Shown in pieces: positions 26,700 to 38,172 of a stretch of 64,000 nucleotides of DNA. Each line of letters opens with the position of its first letter. Position 1 is the stretch's first letter. The stretch is taken from the NCBI GenBank assembly GCA_022497155.1, contig MU385722.1, positions 372,001 through 436,000 on the forward strand. The letters run 5' to 3'. Source of the DNA: Whalleya microplaca (lineage: Eukaryota; Ascomycota; Sordariomycetes; Xylariales; Xylariaceae). The notes beneath the pieces are model-generated. The model ran no database searches and was not told the origin of the DNA. It saw only the letters and a list, made by a program, of their open reading frames with translations. A program made the translations under genes and the position numbers.

Positions 26700-26953
26700 T
26701 ATCACGGCACAGGCTTATAAGGTGCCCTATAGCTCCCTAAAAGTCCCTATAGCTATAACATACCCCACTACCCCTCATACGTAACCTACTAAACCACATA
26801 CTTAGTTAAATAGCTTAAGTAATCAGGTAAAAAGGTTTTCTCAGGTCAGGCTGTTATACAACAATTAGCTGACCTTTTACTCCTCACCTTATAATTTTAC
26901 AGTAATACACACCTATTACTTAAATGCGCCACCTCCTTCCTTAAGCCGTCACA
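26700..26953 (+). repeat. Right LTR of element C (254 bp)
   Basis: TATCACGGCACAGGCTTA ... CCTTAAGCCGTCACA. The differences I compared against the left copy are all transitions. Followed by CGTTT. Confidence 0.92.
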
Positions 26954-26958
26954 CGTTT
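26954..26958. repeat. Target-site duplication of element C (right)
   Basis: CGTTT, identical to 24,409-24,413. Confidence 0.88.
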
Positions 26959-29900
26959 TATATAAATAAATATTTTATAAAAATAAGGTTTTATAAAATT
27001 ACAATAAATATAAAGAAATAATAAAAGAAAAAAAGCTTAAATTAAAAAATATAACCGCAAACTTTAATATATAACTAATTAATTAAATAAAAGAAAATAT
27101 TATAAGCTATAAATAAAGCTGCCTATAATTTCGGTAAAAAAAAACAGATTTCCCTAATAATTTAGCCCAGATACATATTACCTTAAAAACGACTTATTAA
27201 AATAAAATTGTCGTAATTAATATCGCTATTAAAAAAAGGATCTTTTGATTAATAAGTTTTTAAATATATATATTTCTTATTCCGGAACAAATATTTATTT
27301 ACTTAAATACCGACTATATAATTCTTATATAAACCTTTAAACTAGCCTTCTATTAATCGATATCTATAAAATAGCTATATTTTATTATAACGCCCGTCCT
27401 TAAAACTAACAAACCGATTTTAGTAAAGCCGGCAAAAAACTTTATTATAAATATTATACTTCTAAATAAAAACTCCAAATTATATATAGCGATCTTTAAT
27501 CAAACAAAATATTAAATTATTAATAAAGTTAATTTCGCAAATTTTAATAAAAAAAATATCGTTAATTAAAAAAGTATTTTATTACTTTAAAATATTTAAT
27601 ATATTTTAAAGCAAGCTTTTATATTTAACTTTTATAACAGAATTTCGAAGCCGTAAATTCTTAAATATAATACCGACCTTCTTTAAGACTATTAAAAAAT
27701 CCAATTTCTACTAGTTAAATTATCTTATATTAATTAGCAGAAATTATATACATTAGATAAAAAAAGGATTTACCCGGATAAACTTATCTGTTATATTAGC
27801 CTTTAAAAAATAGCGGCTTATATTATTTTTCTAAAATAAAAACAGCTTATTTTTATTAGTCTTTAAATTAAGGCAATTAAATTTAATGTTAGAATAAAAA
27901 CTAAGGACGCGATTAACGTTTCTTATTATTAAGTTAAAAGTTCTCGATCGCTTAAAAACAGCAGACCTAGAACGTAAAAAGAACTTAATATTAAGGTATA
28001 AATCGATAGGAAAAAAGAGATAATAAAAGTCCCTAGCTATTTATACAGCCGATTTACCTACTTTAGAAAGGAAGTAATAATAAAATAAAACGGGATAAAA
28101 AAATCGAAAAAAAAGATTATAGAAACTAGGGTTATTTTAATAAAATTTTACTCGATTAAATAACGGGGGCTTAATACTTACTTCACAAATTCTAAAAGGA
28201 GGATTACCGATATACGTTTCGTCTTAAATATTTATTAAATTTTAACAAATTATTATAACCTAATAAAAGCGTTTAAGGTTACTTAATTTTCGATTAACGC
28301 TATTATAATAAGAAATTTAATTTTTAAACGCAAGACCCTTTATAAAAAAGAAAGGAATAAACGACTTACGTAAAGGCCTAATAAAAAAAGTTCCCTTCTT
28401 TTCTCTTTACCCCTTATACGATAATAAGCCTTACGATATAACTGCAAATAATTAATTAAGTGAATACTATAAAGCAAAAATAGAGAACAAATAATTAGGT
28501 TAGTAGTTATTAAAAAGAAGAGAGGGTATAAAATATAAGAATAAAATAAATAAAAGATATAATAAGTAGTCTAAAAAGCGTACTAAAACTAGATCGAATA
28601 AGCCAACTTTTAAAATTAGTAATAATAACTTAAATGCCCTACTATATCTAATATCTAGCTTATTATAAATTTAAATAACTAATTAAAAATAGAAAGGACT
28701 TCCTAACTTATTTTTATTTATTATAAATTAAAACCTAGCGTAGAAAAGTTTTCTTTATACTAATTTACTAATAATTTTTACCTAACTATTTATTAATTTT
28801 TTGCCCTCTTTTTTTATTATTTTTAATTAATTAGTTAAGTTCCCTTATAACTTTATATTAGCCCGTCGTTATAGCATTATACCTTAAACCTTACTTTTTA
28901 TATATTAAAATATCGTTATAGCCGTTATAGTTTAAAAAGTTACCTAAGAAAAAAAAAATAGATATAAGAACCAGAATAAGAATAAGAAGGTTAATTAAGC
29001 GGCCCGTAAAAACACTAAGCCTATCCCGAAAGCTAATATTAAATTTAAGGCTACACTTAAGGACGAGACTAAAATTAAGTTTGTAGTTAATTCCGACCCT
29101 AAATATAAAGCTAAAATAACCTTACCTACTAATTCGCTTTTACAAAAGTAACTTCCCCTTTTAAATTTTAGTACGTTTGTTATAATAGCTAATATTAATT
29201 TCTATACTATTAATTAATTTCGCGACCTTCTTATTAAAATATATAGACTTAAACCCTAGACTAAAAACAGACTATAATACTTAAGGCAAAAAATTAAACA
29301 AATTATTGATTCCTTAAAAATAGATTTTTTATTAGTTAAAAACGATAAAATACCTAAAGTTACCTCTAATTAAAACGCCTTTTTTAGTTATAATAAAAAC
29401 AAATAAAAGGTAAATAAAGTATTAAGCTTATATAATGTTTTTTTTATTTATTATAAACGTTAATATTATAATACTATTTTTATAGCTGCTATAATTTAAA
29501 TAAATATTACTACTTTTAAAAAAAGACTTATTAAAACGGAGGTTTATTTTAGGACTATTATAAAGCTTAATTAAAAAGTTACCTAAATTAATAACCAGTT
29601 TTTTTTTCGGATTATCTTAAATAACCCCCGGTTTTTTATATTAACGGTATTTATATATTTACGCGACCCTATAGCTACTAACGTTAAAAAAAAAGATAGC
29701 CCTTATTTTTTTTTAATTGTTATATTAGTAAAAACTTATATTACTTTTTTATTTAACTTTATAAATATTTATGGTAAAAAAAAAGCTCGGGCTATTTTTA
29801 ATCGATTACGCTAAATCTAAATCTAATAAAATAATATAGCTTCTATTTGTATTAAACTTATTTAAATAATATAATAATAAGATAAGTTTAATTACAGCTT

Positions 29901-30580
29901 TTAAATAGCTTATTTAATCTTTCGCCTTTTTCGCTTCTTTATTATATTTTTTCGCCTCTATAAAAATCCTTATTTTATTAATAAAAAATAAAAAATAAAA
30001 AGCTAGATTATAAAAATAAAGCAAACAGTAACTTATAAAGTTATTAATTAACCCGATAGCTTTAATAAACTAAAATAAAAACCCGAATCTAAGCCTACTT
30101 TTACTTTTAGCCTATTTTAAGCAAAAAAGATATCCCGACGCTAGCTTAAACTATATAAAGCCTATATAAGTCTTTTAAATCTCGATTAATATTAACTCCT
30201 CTTAAAAAAATAACAAAAAGCTGCCTATCGAAATAAAAAGGCCTATATTTTATATAAATAGGTAAAAAATAAGTTTACCGCGCTAAAAAAACGACTATAG
30301 CTTATTTTTCCTATAGAATAAAATAATTAGGCAGACTATAAAAAACGTATAGCTACTATTAATCGACAAAGAACTCCTTTTTTTATTAAGCCTAATCGAT
30401 TAGAACGTATAAAACGACGTAAGTTTATTAAAAAATATATAGAACTAAATAAAAAAGAAAAGGCAATTAAGCTTAAGGCGAAAGCTTTTAAAAAATAAAT
30501 AAAATAAATACTTTCCGCGTTTATATTAATCAATTAAATTTTCTTATAATAAAAACATTTATAATAAAATTTAGAAAGGA
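26959..30580 (+). pseudogene. Element B 3' region with an unexplained extra coding relic
   Basis: About 3.6 kb between the integrase relic (beyond C) and the 3' LTR. The plus strand carries protein-like islands: a Lys-rich stretch near 28,970-29,150 (KFVVNSDPKYKAKITLPT), a block near 29,590-29,800 (PGFLYLTVFIYLRDPIATNV, then FFLIVILVKTYITFLFNFI), and a charged helical end near 30,400-30,497 (KKYIELNKKEKAIKLKAKAF, stop). I do not recognise a family. It could be a further ORF of B or a fourth, LTR-less insertion. Confidence 0.4.
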
Positions 30581-30807
30581 TATTATAGGGCTAATATACC
30601 GTAACATATATATATCGCTTGTCTTTTTCTTTTACTTTTAAATAAAACATATAAAGCTTAAACGGCCTTGTCGCTAACAATAAACACATCTCTCCTTTCG
30701 ATCAATCGCCGTTATAAATAACTCTTTTATTTCGTCGCCTTAATTACCTCTAATCAGTTAAGCCATAAAGTGGCACCTCCTTTACCCTGACACCTTATCC
30801 TAAGATA
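30581..30807 (+). repeat. 3' LTR of element B (227 bp)
   Basis: TATTATAGGGCTAATA ... TATCCTAAGATA. Same length as the 5' copy and colinear with it. This copy keeps most C but has lost many G to A, the opposite strand bias to its partner. Confidence 0.92.
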
Positions 30808-30811
30808 ATAA

Positions 30812-31860
30812 TAAACTATTAGGTACTATTTTCTGTTGTTTTCCCGTTATTTAAATACTATTTTTAATACGCTATCGGAAGCATTTATTTTTATTCGTTT
30901 AGGTTTAATTAGATTCGGGAGTCGGATTATAAGGTCTAAAATAATTATATTTTTTAGTTTTTAAAAGGCTTTTTATATTTCCGGTAAAACTGGAAATTCT
31001 TTTTTTTGGAATTTTTTTTTATTAGGTCTATAAAGAATATTACGATTTTCCTAAAGCTAGTTATTAATAGTCGGATATAGTTAGTAAATTTTAGAAATTT
31101 ATATATATTTATAATTATAGCTATCTTTAATATTAGCTATTTTTTAATTACGGCTAGCTTAAATTCCTAAATCTATATTTCTCTTAAAAAAATAGTAAAT
31201 TTTAAGAAATCTAATTATTATATATGCCAGATGTTTTTTTAGGTATTAACAAATAGGTTATTCTATTATAAGGTTTTTAGTATTACGGCTATATATTTCT
31301 TATATTCCCCTAAAGTTTTGAAATAAATAAGGATATTATTTAAATAAATAAATATAAATTAGTTAAGGTATTTTCGGAAAATCGTTATTATTATATTCTA
31401 AAAGCTAGCTAAGGCGTTATATAGTTTCTAAAATATAACTATATACTCGTAATATCTATATATTATTCGGAAAGCTATTTTCCATTCTTCTTTTTTAGTT
31501 ATTCGTATTAAATAATAGCTATCTAAAAGGTCGATAGCTGTAAACTATCGAATATTATAAATATTTTTTTTATTATTATTATAAAAATTAAGGGGTATCT
31601 ATTTTTAATTATACCGTTATTAAAAGTTCGGTAATCGTAAATTTATCGGTATATAGGTTTTCCTTATTTATTTTATCTTATTTTGCCATTTTTTATTTTT
31701 AGGACTATAATAATAGGAAATCCTACTAAAGATTTTAAGGGTTTAATATATTTTTTTATTAGATTTTTTTAGATACTTTTCTAAAAAGCGTCGGCTTTTT
31801 CTAGATTTATATAATAAATCTGGTGTAGCTTTAAATAGTATCCTTTTTTAAAAAATATGT
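30812..31860 (-). pseudogene. Element A reverse transcriptase (relic)
   Basis: On minus, about 31,560-31,300, the relic reads FTAIDLLDSYYLIRI, EEWKIAFRIIYRYYEYIVI, and then FIFIYLNNILIYFKTL. The last is the RT active-site box F-V-V-Y-L-D-D-I-L with both catalytic Asp codons turned to Asn (GAT to AAT, as expected from G-to-A RIP). That loss alone would inactivate the enzyme. The reading frame is cut at 30,808-30,812 by the insertion of element B. Confidence 0.82.
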
Positions 31861-32257
31861 AATAGTTCTATTAGTTATAATTGGGTAATTTATTCTTTAT
31901 TTTTTCTTTAAATAAGCTTTTATATTTATGGTATTCTTTTGGGATATTACTTAAAAAACCTTTTAATTTTTCTGGTAGTTCTAGTATATTTTCGATAAAT
32001 TATATTTGTCTAAAAAGTATTATATCCTATCTAATAGTATTACTTTTCCAGTTAATACGGGAGTTATTTTTAAAGAGTTATAATATTTCTAAAATAATAT
32101 TATATTTATAAATGTCTATTATATCGAATATAAGTTTCTCTATTTTGTTTTTAATAAAAATAACTAAAGAAATGGTTTTTTAAGTGATACGTCTTTTATT
32201 GTAAATTGTTCGGCTTTTATTTATTGTTTTTAGGATATAGGGGTTTTTTTTAGTTAC

Positions 32258-32518
32258 CTAAAATATCTGGTATTCTTTTGCTATAGCGAGGGAAATAAAG
32301 TTTTTATAAGACCTTAAATCGACTAAAGCTTGGAAAGTTAGTTCGAAATATCTAACTGTTATTTTTAATTTTAGCCGAGTTTTATAAAAAAGGATACTTA
32401 CTTTAGCTAAAGTTTTTTTTAATAGAGCCCCCTGCCTTATTATCGGGAGCCTTAATAGTTTTTTAAATAAATTATTTATTTCCATTAATAAGCCTTTTAG
32501 ATTAAATAGCGCTAGCAC
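32258..32518 (-). pseudogene. Element A retropepsin-like protease (relic)
   Basis: An 86-codon open remnant on minus contains ALVDLRSYKNFISLAIAKEY. In Gypsy proteases this position reads ALVDSGSTKNFIS..., with the catalytic Asp in D-S/T-G. Here Asp remains but the following residues are changed. It lies between the gag relic and the RT relic in the correct order for minus-strand reading. Confidence 0.7.
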
Positions 32519-33739
32519 TGGTTTTCCGTATAGCTTTATTACTAATTTAATTCTTTTCCACAGTTATTATAAAAGATATAAATAGTTGCGAAATTAATAT
32601 ATAGGCGTATGTCATAATCTTTAAATAACTCCTAATTTTTATAAATAGGGGTTTTATTATTAGGGATTAGAAATATTTAATATTAGATTTTAAAAATAAG
32701 ATATTTTATATATCCCAGTTATCAATAAAAAATTTACGCTATAATATTATAGTTTTTATTTTTAATATTACGCTCGCTTTTATCCGTTTAAATATTAAGG
32801 GTAATTCTTTTTGCTACATTTAGATATTAATATAAATACTTAAATTTAAAAAAAATCTATTCCGTCTAGCAGATATCCCTATATTAGCGAATTTCCCAGT
32901 CTTAACTTTCGAGATTTAAATTTTATAATTCTTTTAATAAGTTGGTTATAAAGTTTTAAGAACTTTTTTTTTCTTTTTAAATAAAAATAACGCTAATAAG
33001 TACGGAATCCGTACTAAAACTACTGGAATTAAAAAGGGCTTTTTATAAAGAAATACCCGTAGGTTTATTTTCTTTTAATTCGGGCTTTATCCTTATTTAT
33101 AAGAGTTCGTAAAGGTTATAAACAATAGGGGCGTAATATATATAACTTTTAGCCTAAACTTCTTTACTTTTTTCCGATTTTAAGTAAAGGTAACAGGCCA
33201 CTAAATATTCTAGCTATTTAAAAGTAACGTTATATTAACATAAGTCTTTTTCGTTATTACTAAAGTCTTTTTCTTTTTCTTTTAGCCAATCTTTAGGATC
33301 GTTTTTATTTAGTCGGCGAGTTTTTTTTCGGGGCTAATAATTAAAATCGATTTTACTTAATCGATAGGTTTTATAGTCGTTTTAAATATAAAAAAACCAA
33401 TATATACTTATATAGTTTGGGGTGCTTTACAAGATTCCTATATTAGTTTCGGTAAGATATATAGGATATTTTTAATACCTTTAGTTACAAATATATCTAA
33501 GTTTACTAGTTATACACGCGTTTAGCGTTTATAAATAAAAAGGGCAGGCGTAAAGTTTTTTTTAGGTATAATAAACGTAATTACCTATATTAAGGTAAGC
33601 TTTTTTAAAAGCAGTTGCGATTATATATTTATACTATAAAGCGGAATTACTATATTTAAACTCGTTATTTAAATTATAGTCGGCCTTTTTTGTTTTTTAA
33701 TAAATAGCTCGTACCTTTTTCTATAGCTAGAAAATGCCA

Positions 33740-34830
33740 CCTTTTCGGGGTTAATTCTAATTTTTCCGTAAAAACCGACATTTATTTTTATAATATCCCT
33801 TTTTTCTATAATTAAAACATTTAATATAAGATTTATCCGTTTTAGGTCGCATATTCCTAATAATTATACTAACTTATTATTTCTTTTTTTTATTAGACGT
33901 TTTTTTAGAGTCTGAAATTAAGGAATTTTTTCGTTTTTTTTCTAAATGTTATTTATATATTTATTAGTCTATTAAAATAATTTCTTTAATATAGTTATCG
34001 AACTTTTTAGGTCGTTTTTGCTTATTTAGTTTATCCTTTACGGGGTTTTTTAATTCTTTATAAAATAAGTAAAATAGCGACGCTTCTAATAGTTTAACTT
34101 CGGCGATATATTATTTAAACTCCGTAGCGTACTTTACTACTAATTTCTTTTACTTTATATTATATATTATTTTTTCCGCATTATAAATACTATTAGGATT
34201 TTTAAACATTTCTTTTAGTCCTTTTTTAAAGTTATTATATTTTTCGAAAAGCTATTTATTAATTAAAAAAGCATTATCTCTTTTAAAAAAAACATCTTTA
34301 GCTTAAGGTTTATATTAAACTAGTGCTTTATCGGTTAGGAATTATTTTATAACGTAGATCTTTTTTCGTTCGCTATTTAAAAATCTGTTATAGAAATTTA
34401 AGTAAATTCTAGTTTAAGTAAGGAAACCTTTTAATAACTTGGGGTTATTTCCGAACTTGGCTAAGGCTTTAGGCTTATAAGTAGGCATATCGTTTTTATC
34501 GGAGTTATCGGAGTTATAATCACTTAAGTCTAAGGAATTTAGATCTCCAGGTTTTCCTAGTATGCTAGGCTTTTTCGGGGGATCTGGCTTTTTCGGGAGA
34601 TCTAGCTTCTTCGGTTACCCAGGTTTATTAGGAGAAGTTAAAGGAGTAGCTAACATACTGGCTACTATAGATTATCGACTAGAGGCTCCTGCTAACTGTT
34701 ATTCTTATTACTGTTTAGTAGCTACTTTCCGTTCGTATTATTATTTAACTACGACTTTTTATTCGATCAGCTGTTAGGCTATAAGTTTTTATTTATATTA
34801 TCGTTAAGTTATTTCGGCTTTTAGTTATTA
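33740..34830 (-). pseudogene. Element A gag with zinc knuckle (relic)
   Basis: On minus, a Pro/Lys-rich N-terminal part (PKKPDPPKKPS) is followed at about 34,500-34,300 by capsid-like sequence (LKGFLT, then RIYLNFYNRFLNSERKKIYV, then FLTDKALV). Near 33,820-33,765 a CCHC knuckle is still readable as KCFNYRKKGYYKNKC. The changed positions (Cys to Tyr, Gly to Arg, His to Tyr) are each one G-to-A or C-to-T step, which is strong evidence for RIP. Confidence 0.75.
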
Positions 34831-35261
34831 TTTTATAATTTGTTCTTTTAGTTTTAAATCCGGTTTTTCTTATTATTTCCTAAGGCCGGTTTTTTCTTTA
34901 GAACTAGATTTTTTTTATTTCTACGGGTTAATTAAAGGTAAGGACCTTTTTAGTCCAGGTATAAGTTCTTATTTAGCTTCTATTAGTAAAGCCTAGGATC
35001 GGGTTTAAGGCAGATTTTTATATAGTTCTGGCTGTTTGCCTTTTTGTTTTATTAATTCGTTAATAAGGTTATATACTTTTTTTATTAAAGGGAGATTTTT
35101 TAAAAAGGTAGTTTTTTTTTTCGTCTAAAAGAATGGAATATTGTCGTTTTATAAGATTTTTTTTACTATTAAAGGCTATAATTATACTTTAGCTTAAGCG
35201 AATAAATCGTTTAATTTGTCTATAGTTTCTTTCCCGTCTTTTAATTAAAAAGCGATTAAAA

Positions 35262-35601
35262 TATAACGAAGCCGTTACTATAGATTTTAATTTGAAAAAA
35301 TAAAAGGCGTAAAAGATAAAATACTTAAATTAATCGCTAGCTAGCAAAAAAAGACTATTTAAAAGATAACAAAATATAATCCTTTTTATATCTAAATAGC
35401 TTTTTAATAAATAAGACTTAATTGCTAAGCTATTATCCTTTAGCAACTATTTAGTTGCCAAGCCATTATTTCTTAACAACTATTTGGTTGCTAAGCCATT
35501 ATCCCTTGGCAACCATTTGGTTGCCAAGCCTTTATCCCTTAGCAACCATAAATCACGTGGTAACTAGTTGCAGGGATATTCAGGAATGGGCGGTTATAAC
35601 A
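35262..35601 (-). repeat. Right LTR of element A (340 bp)
   Basis: Same length as the left LTR and colinear with it. The inner half (35,262 to about 35,440) carries many G-to-A changes and some C-to-T. The outer half keeps its GC and ends GGGCGGTTATAACA. For an element read on minus this is the 5' LTR and would have held the promoter. Confidence 0.93.
35422..35555. repeat. 33-bp tandem repeat, 4 copies, in right LTR of A
   Basis: Right-hand counterpart of the array at 14,052-14,185. The last two units keep their GC and show the perfect hairpin at 35,506-35,527. The first unit is RIP-mutated. Confidence 0.88.
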
Positions 35602-35606
35602 AAGAG
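35602..35606. repeat. Target-site duplication of element A (right)
   Basis: AAGAG immediately after the right LTR, matching 13,887-13,891. Confidence 0.9.
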
Positions 35607-35707
35607 AAGAACGGTGACATGAACTCTAACGATAGACTTCAATCCGACTTAATGAATGGCTCAAGCCCGATTACCTGGTCTGTGATTCTGATAGATCACA
35701 TTAGTAG

Positions 35708-36100
35708 AGGAATGCTTTATTTTACATTTCCGGCGTCTGGCAAGCTACTAACTACAAATATGGGCGAGACCTGTGTGGCTGCGGCGCAATCGGCAGCCTC
35801 TTCAATTTCGGTACATTAGAAGGATGGTATTACTTAACGCGGGTAAACGGGTACAATATTTACAGAATTATGACTAGCGGTAAATATGTAGAAATATTTC
35901 GACCAAGTATTCTGCGATTATTATCACGTTATTCGTGCGCGAGTCCTAACCCAGATACCATGCCCTATGTAGTAGCTGATATATGGCCTCTCAATATGCC
36001 TAGGTTTCGTCTACAAAGGTATCATGGTGTGACTAATACGTTGATATCGTATTCTTCGACCAACATGCCTTGGATTGCGGACATAACGCCATGTGCCTGA
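35708..36100 (+). pseudogene. Open stretch of 130 codons, possible coding remnant
   Basis: Open from a TAG at 35,705 to a stop ending at 36,100. The first in-frame ATG is only at 35,870. The start reads ALFYISGVWQATNYKYGRDL, then CGCGAIGSLFNFGTLEGWYY. It is longer than expected by chance for this composition, but no family is recognised. It begins 100 bp from the insertion site of A, so it may be a gene fragment cut by the insertion. Confidence 0.2.
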
Positions 36101-37911
36101 CTGTTGGTGATTAAGTAGCTGAATCGCCCCTAGTGGTGAAATGAGCTGGTGATGGACGTTGGCCAACTAGAAATAGCTTACCATCTCTTACCCGAGGTGT
36201 AGAAGAAACAACGTTGGTAGATAAAGTAACTTTGCCCTGTAATTGGTCAGCTAATTACTCCCCGGTTCCGAATAACAGTGGATGGCGAAGGGCTACCAAC
36301 CAACAGTCCGCGCATCAATACAAGCATGGGCTTAGCAAGGCCTCTTAGATAATCTGATACTTGTCATTTTGGTGCAGTCCGGGTACTTCTCCCACCGAAT
36401 CTTTATTTTAGCTTTAGGACAATGCTGTTAATAACCATCTCAACTGTTCATCTTACTGACGAATTAGGATAACTATTGCTATCTAGGAGCTCTCTCAGTG
36501 CTTTATGGTAATACATACATCCCTGTTGTGTCATTCACTTCTACTAACCTATATATCTCTTAGATACACGAGATGCTATTTGTTCTCCAGATGCCGAGCT
36601 ACTACATTGGGCGAAAAAGACAAGTTCGTTGGTCGGTAGATGTGACAATGATTTTACCTATATATGTGCCTCTCTGATAATAACAAACCATTTCATTGTT
36701 ATATCGCCTGTTACTTTCTTACGTTAGTACAGCCCTGTTGCAGAAAATGGACGATTCTGCATTTAGCATATGGGATACGTGGACCAGCTCGAGGTTAATG
36801 TTATAAGAGCATTTACGAGATCGTAACTAGATGAGCACTTGACTACCAGCATGACTCTTATGCGTTACTTTTATGGACTAACCTCAGTTTGCGCTTTGTA
36901 TACGATGCCGGAGGCAATTTCACAACTGACTACGGCGGCCTACTTGCGAGTATGATAGCGTATTAGGAGATCTAGTATTGCCAAGCGAGTTCTATATCTG
37001 TGATGTCGAATACTAACCCAACCTTGTTATTGCGGCTGCAACAGCTAAATACAGAGATCGAAAAGATAACTTCTTGTTGCTATTATAATATGTTAAGCTT
37101 ATGACGACAAGAATCTCGGAAAGAGTAATGCCTACGGCTAACATCCTGAAGTAAGAACGCCGGCCCTTGTAGTTAGCTAGGAAAACCATGCTAATTTTGT
37201 ACCTACTCAAGTAAGTGATCGTATTTGTTCTATTGACTAGCGATAGGGTCGACTAAGTTTGGACTACTGATAGACTTCAGTATCGATAATTTGTAGGAAC
37301 TGTTATTTAATCCACCTATACCCAAACCACTGGGTTCTTGTTGTTAACTATTGTACTGTCAGTTAGCTCTCACGACTTCCGAGCCTCAAGATATCGTTAT
37401 GAGGGGACAAATGACATATATGATCAGCATTAGTATATTACATGTAGCCTGCCAATAAGTTGCCGGTCGAGCTAACATTTCTAATCTATAAGATTAATGA
37501 CTCTTGGTTCTTCAGGCGGATGTTTAAGTATAAGAGTTAATGAATTCTAGTTTCTTCTGACACCATTTCTTATAGGCATAAACACATTTCATATAATATT
37601 TGCTACTACTTAAAGCATTATTATAAATACTTTCTTCCGTTCTGGAATTGGTTAGCTTACTGACCTAGCTTCCGAAATTAACAATCAATATGGCTTTGCT
37701 TATGTGGTTTTGCGTAAGTTGCTAACGTCTTGTAAATGTGGGTTATATATACTGACTTCGTAGTGCTAATGTGGTGATGGACCAAAGTCAGTAGTTGGCA
37801 ATCCTAAGTGCATCTGCTAAGACCAATATCCAAGATGTCCCTATTGCCGGGTAGAATGGAGCGCCTAGCGGTTCGCTCGACAAATAGGTCGTTGTCTTTA
37901 TTATCGTTTCG

Positions 37912-38172
37912 TTATCTATACGTTAAGATTATTACCGGATTTATGTCTTTAAGGAAGAGAGGAAGGAAGGCGGTGATTTGAGAATATTTGGAATCTACTG
38001 ACTGGTAGATTATTGAGAGTTTTTGAAGGTGTTTACTTTTAGGCCGTGCTGCATTCTGTCCCTTTCGTTGCTGTTGTAGGATGTTAATATGTTTGTTTTT
38101 TTGCGTTGCTTTTGCTTTTGGGATTTCTAGGCGTTTTGTGTTGCTATCAAATGCGCGGCCAGTTGGGCGCAT
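37912..38172 (-). pseudogene. Possible C-terminal fragment of a Fot1/pogo-type transposase
   Basis: 86 codons on minus: KRLEIPKAKATQKNKHINIL, then QNAARPKSKHLQKLS. Many fungal Tc1/mariner (Fot1-like) transposases end in a coiled coil with KRL..AN... and AARPKKR-type sequence, and this resembles that tail. The DDE domain is not visible upstream, so at most a fragment remains. Confidence 0.3.

Larger units (their letters stand above)
24414..26953 (+). mobile_element. Element C: short gag-only LTR retrotransposon nested in B
   Basis: LTRs of exactly 254 bp (24,414-24,667 and 26,700-26,953) enclose a 2,032-bp interior. The 5-bp duplication CGTTT is present on both sides (24,409-24,413 and 26,954-26,958), so the copy is complete and inserted into B. 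The interior has gag-like sequence but no sign of protease, RT or integrase. It must have relied on another element's enzymes. RIP is lighter here than in A and B, as expected if C arrived last. Confidence 0.9.
16804..30807 (+). mobile_element. Element B: Ty3/Gypsy LTR retrotransposon inserted in A, carrying C
   Basis: Bounded by 227-bp direct LTRs (16,804-17,030 and 30,581-30,807). The 4-bp ATAA lies before the left LTR (16,800-16,803) and after the right LTR (30,808-30,811) and may be the target duplication. A purine tract (TTAGAAAGGA, 30,571-30,580) abuts the right LTR, fitting a polypurine tract in plus orientation. Protease, RT and integrase relics read on plus in that order. Without element C it is about 11.5 kb, large for a Gypsy element because about 3.6 kb follows the integrase. 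Confidence 0.88.
13892..35601 (-). mobile_element. Element A: outer Ty3/Gypsy LTR retrotransposon, RIP-mutated, carrying nested elements B and C
   Basis: Both ends are 340-bp direct LTRs (13,892-14,231 and 35,262-35,601), flanked by the 5-bp duplication AAGAG at 13,887-13,891 and 35,602-35,606, so the insertion is complete. Relics of gag, protease, reverse transcriptase and integrase read on minus. A purine-rich tract next to the inner edge of the left LTR (minus strand, about 14,232-14,250) fits a polypurine tract for that orientation. Without element B the element is about 7.7 kb, a normal Gypsy size. Order of domains (gag, PR, RT, IN) is that of Ty3/Gypsy. Every domain is full of stops explained by G-to-A and C-to-T changes, so it cannot move by itself. 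The insertion of B separates RT from integrase. Confidence 0.92.

Noticed and set aside
30808..30812. 5-bp target duplication for element B
   Set aside because: AATAA before the left LTR and ATAAT after the right LTR do not match over 5 bp, even allowing RIP; only the 4-bp ATAA is supported.
34562..34777. Plus-strand ORF with GFFG-type repeats
   Set aside because: Antisense of the Pro/Lys-rich N-terminal gag region of element A, which reads on minus.
13892..35601. AT-rich block as a centromere or mitochondrial insertion
   Set aside because: Three complete LTR pairs, target duplications and gag/pol relics with RIP-type changes explain the whole block.
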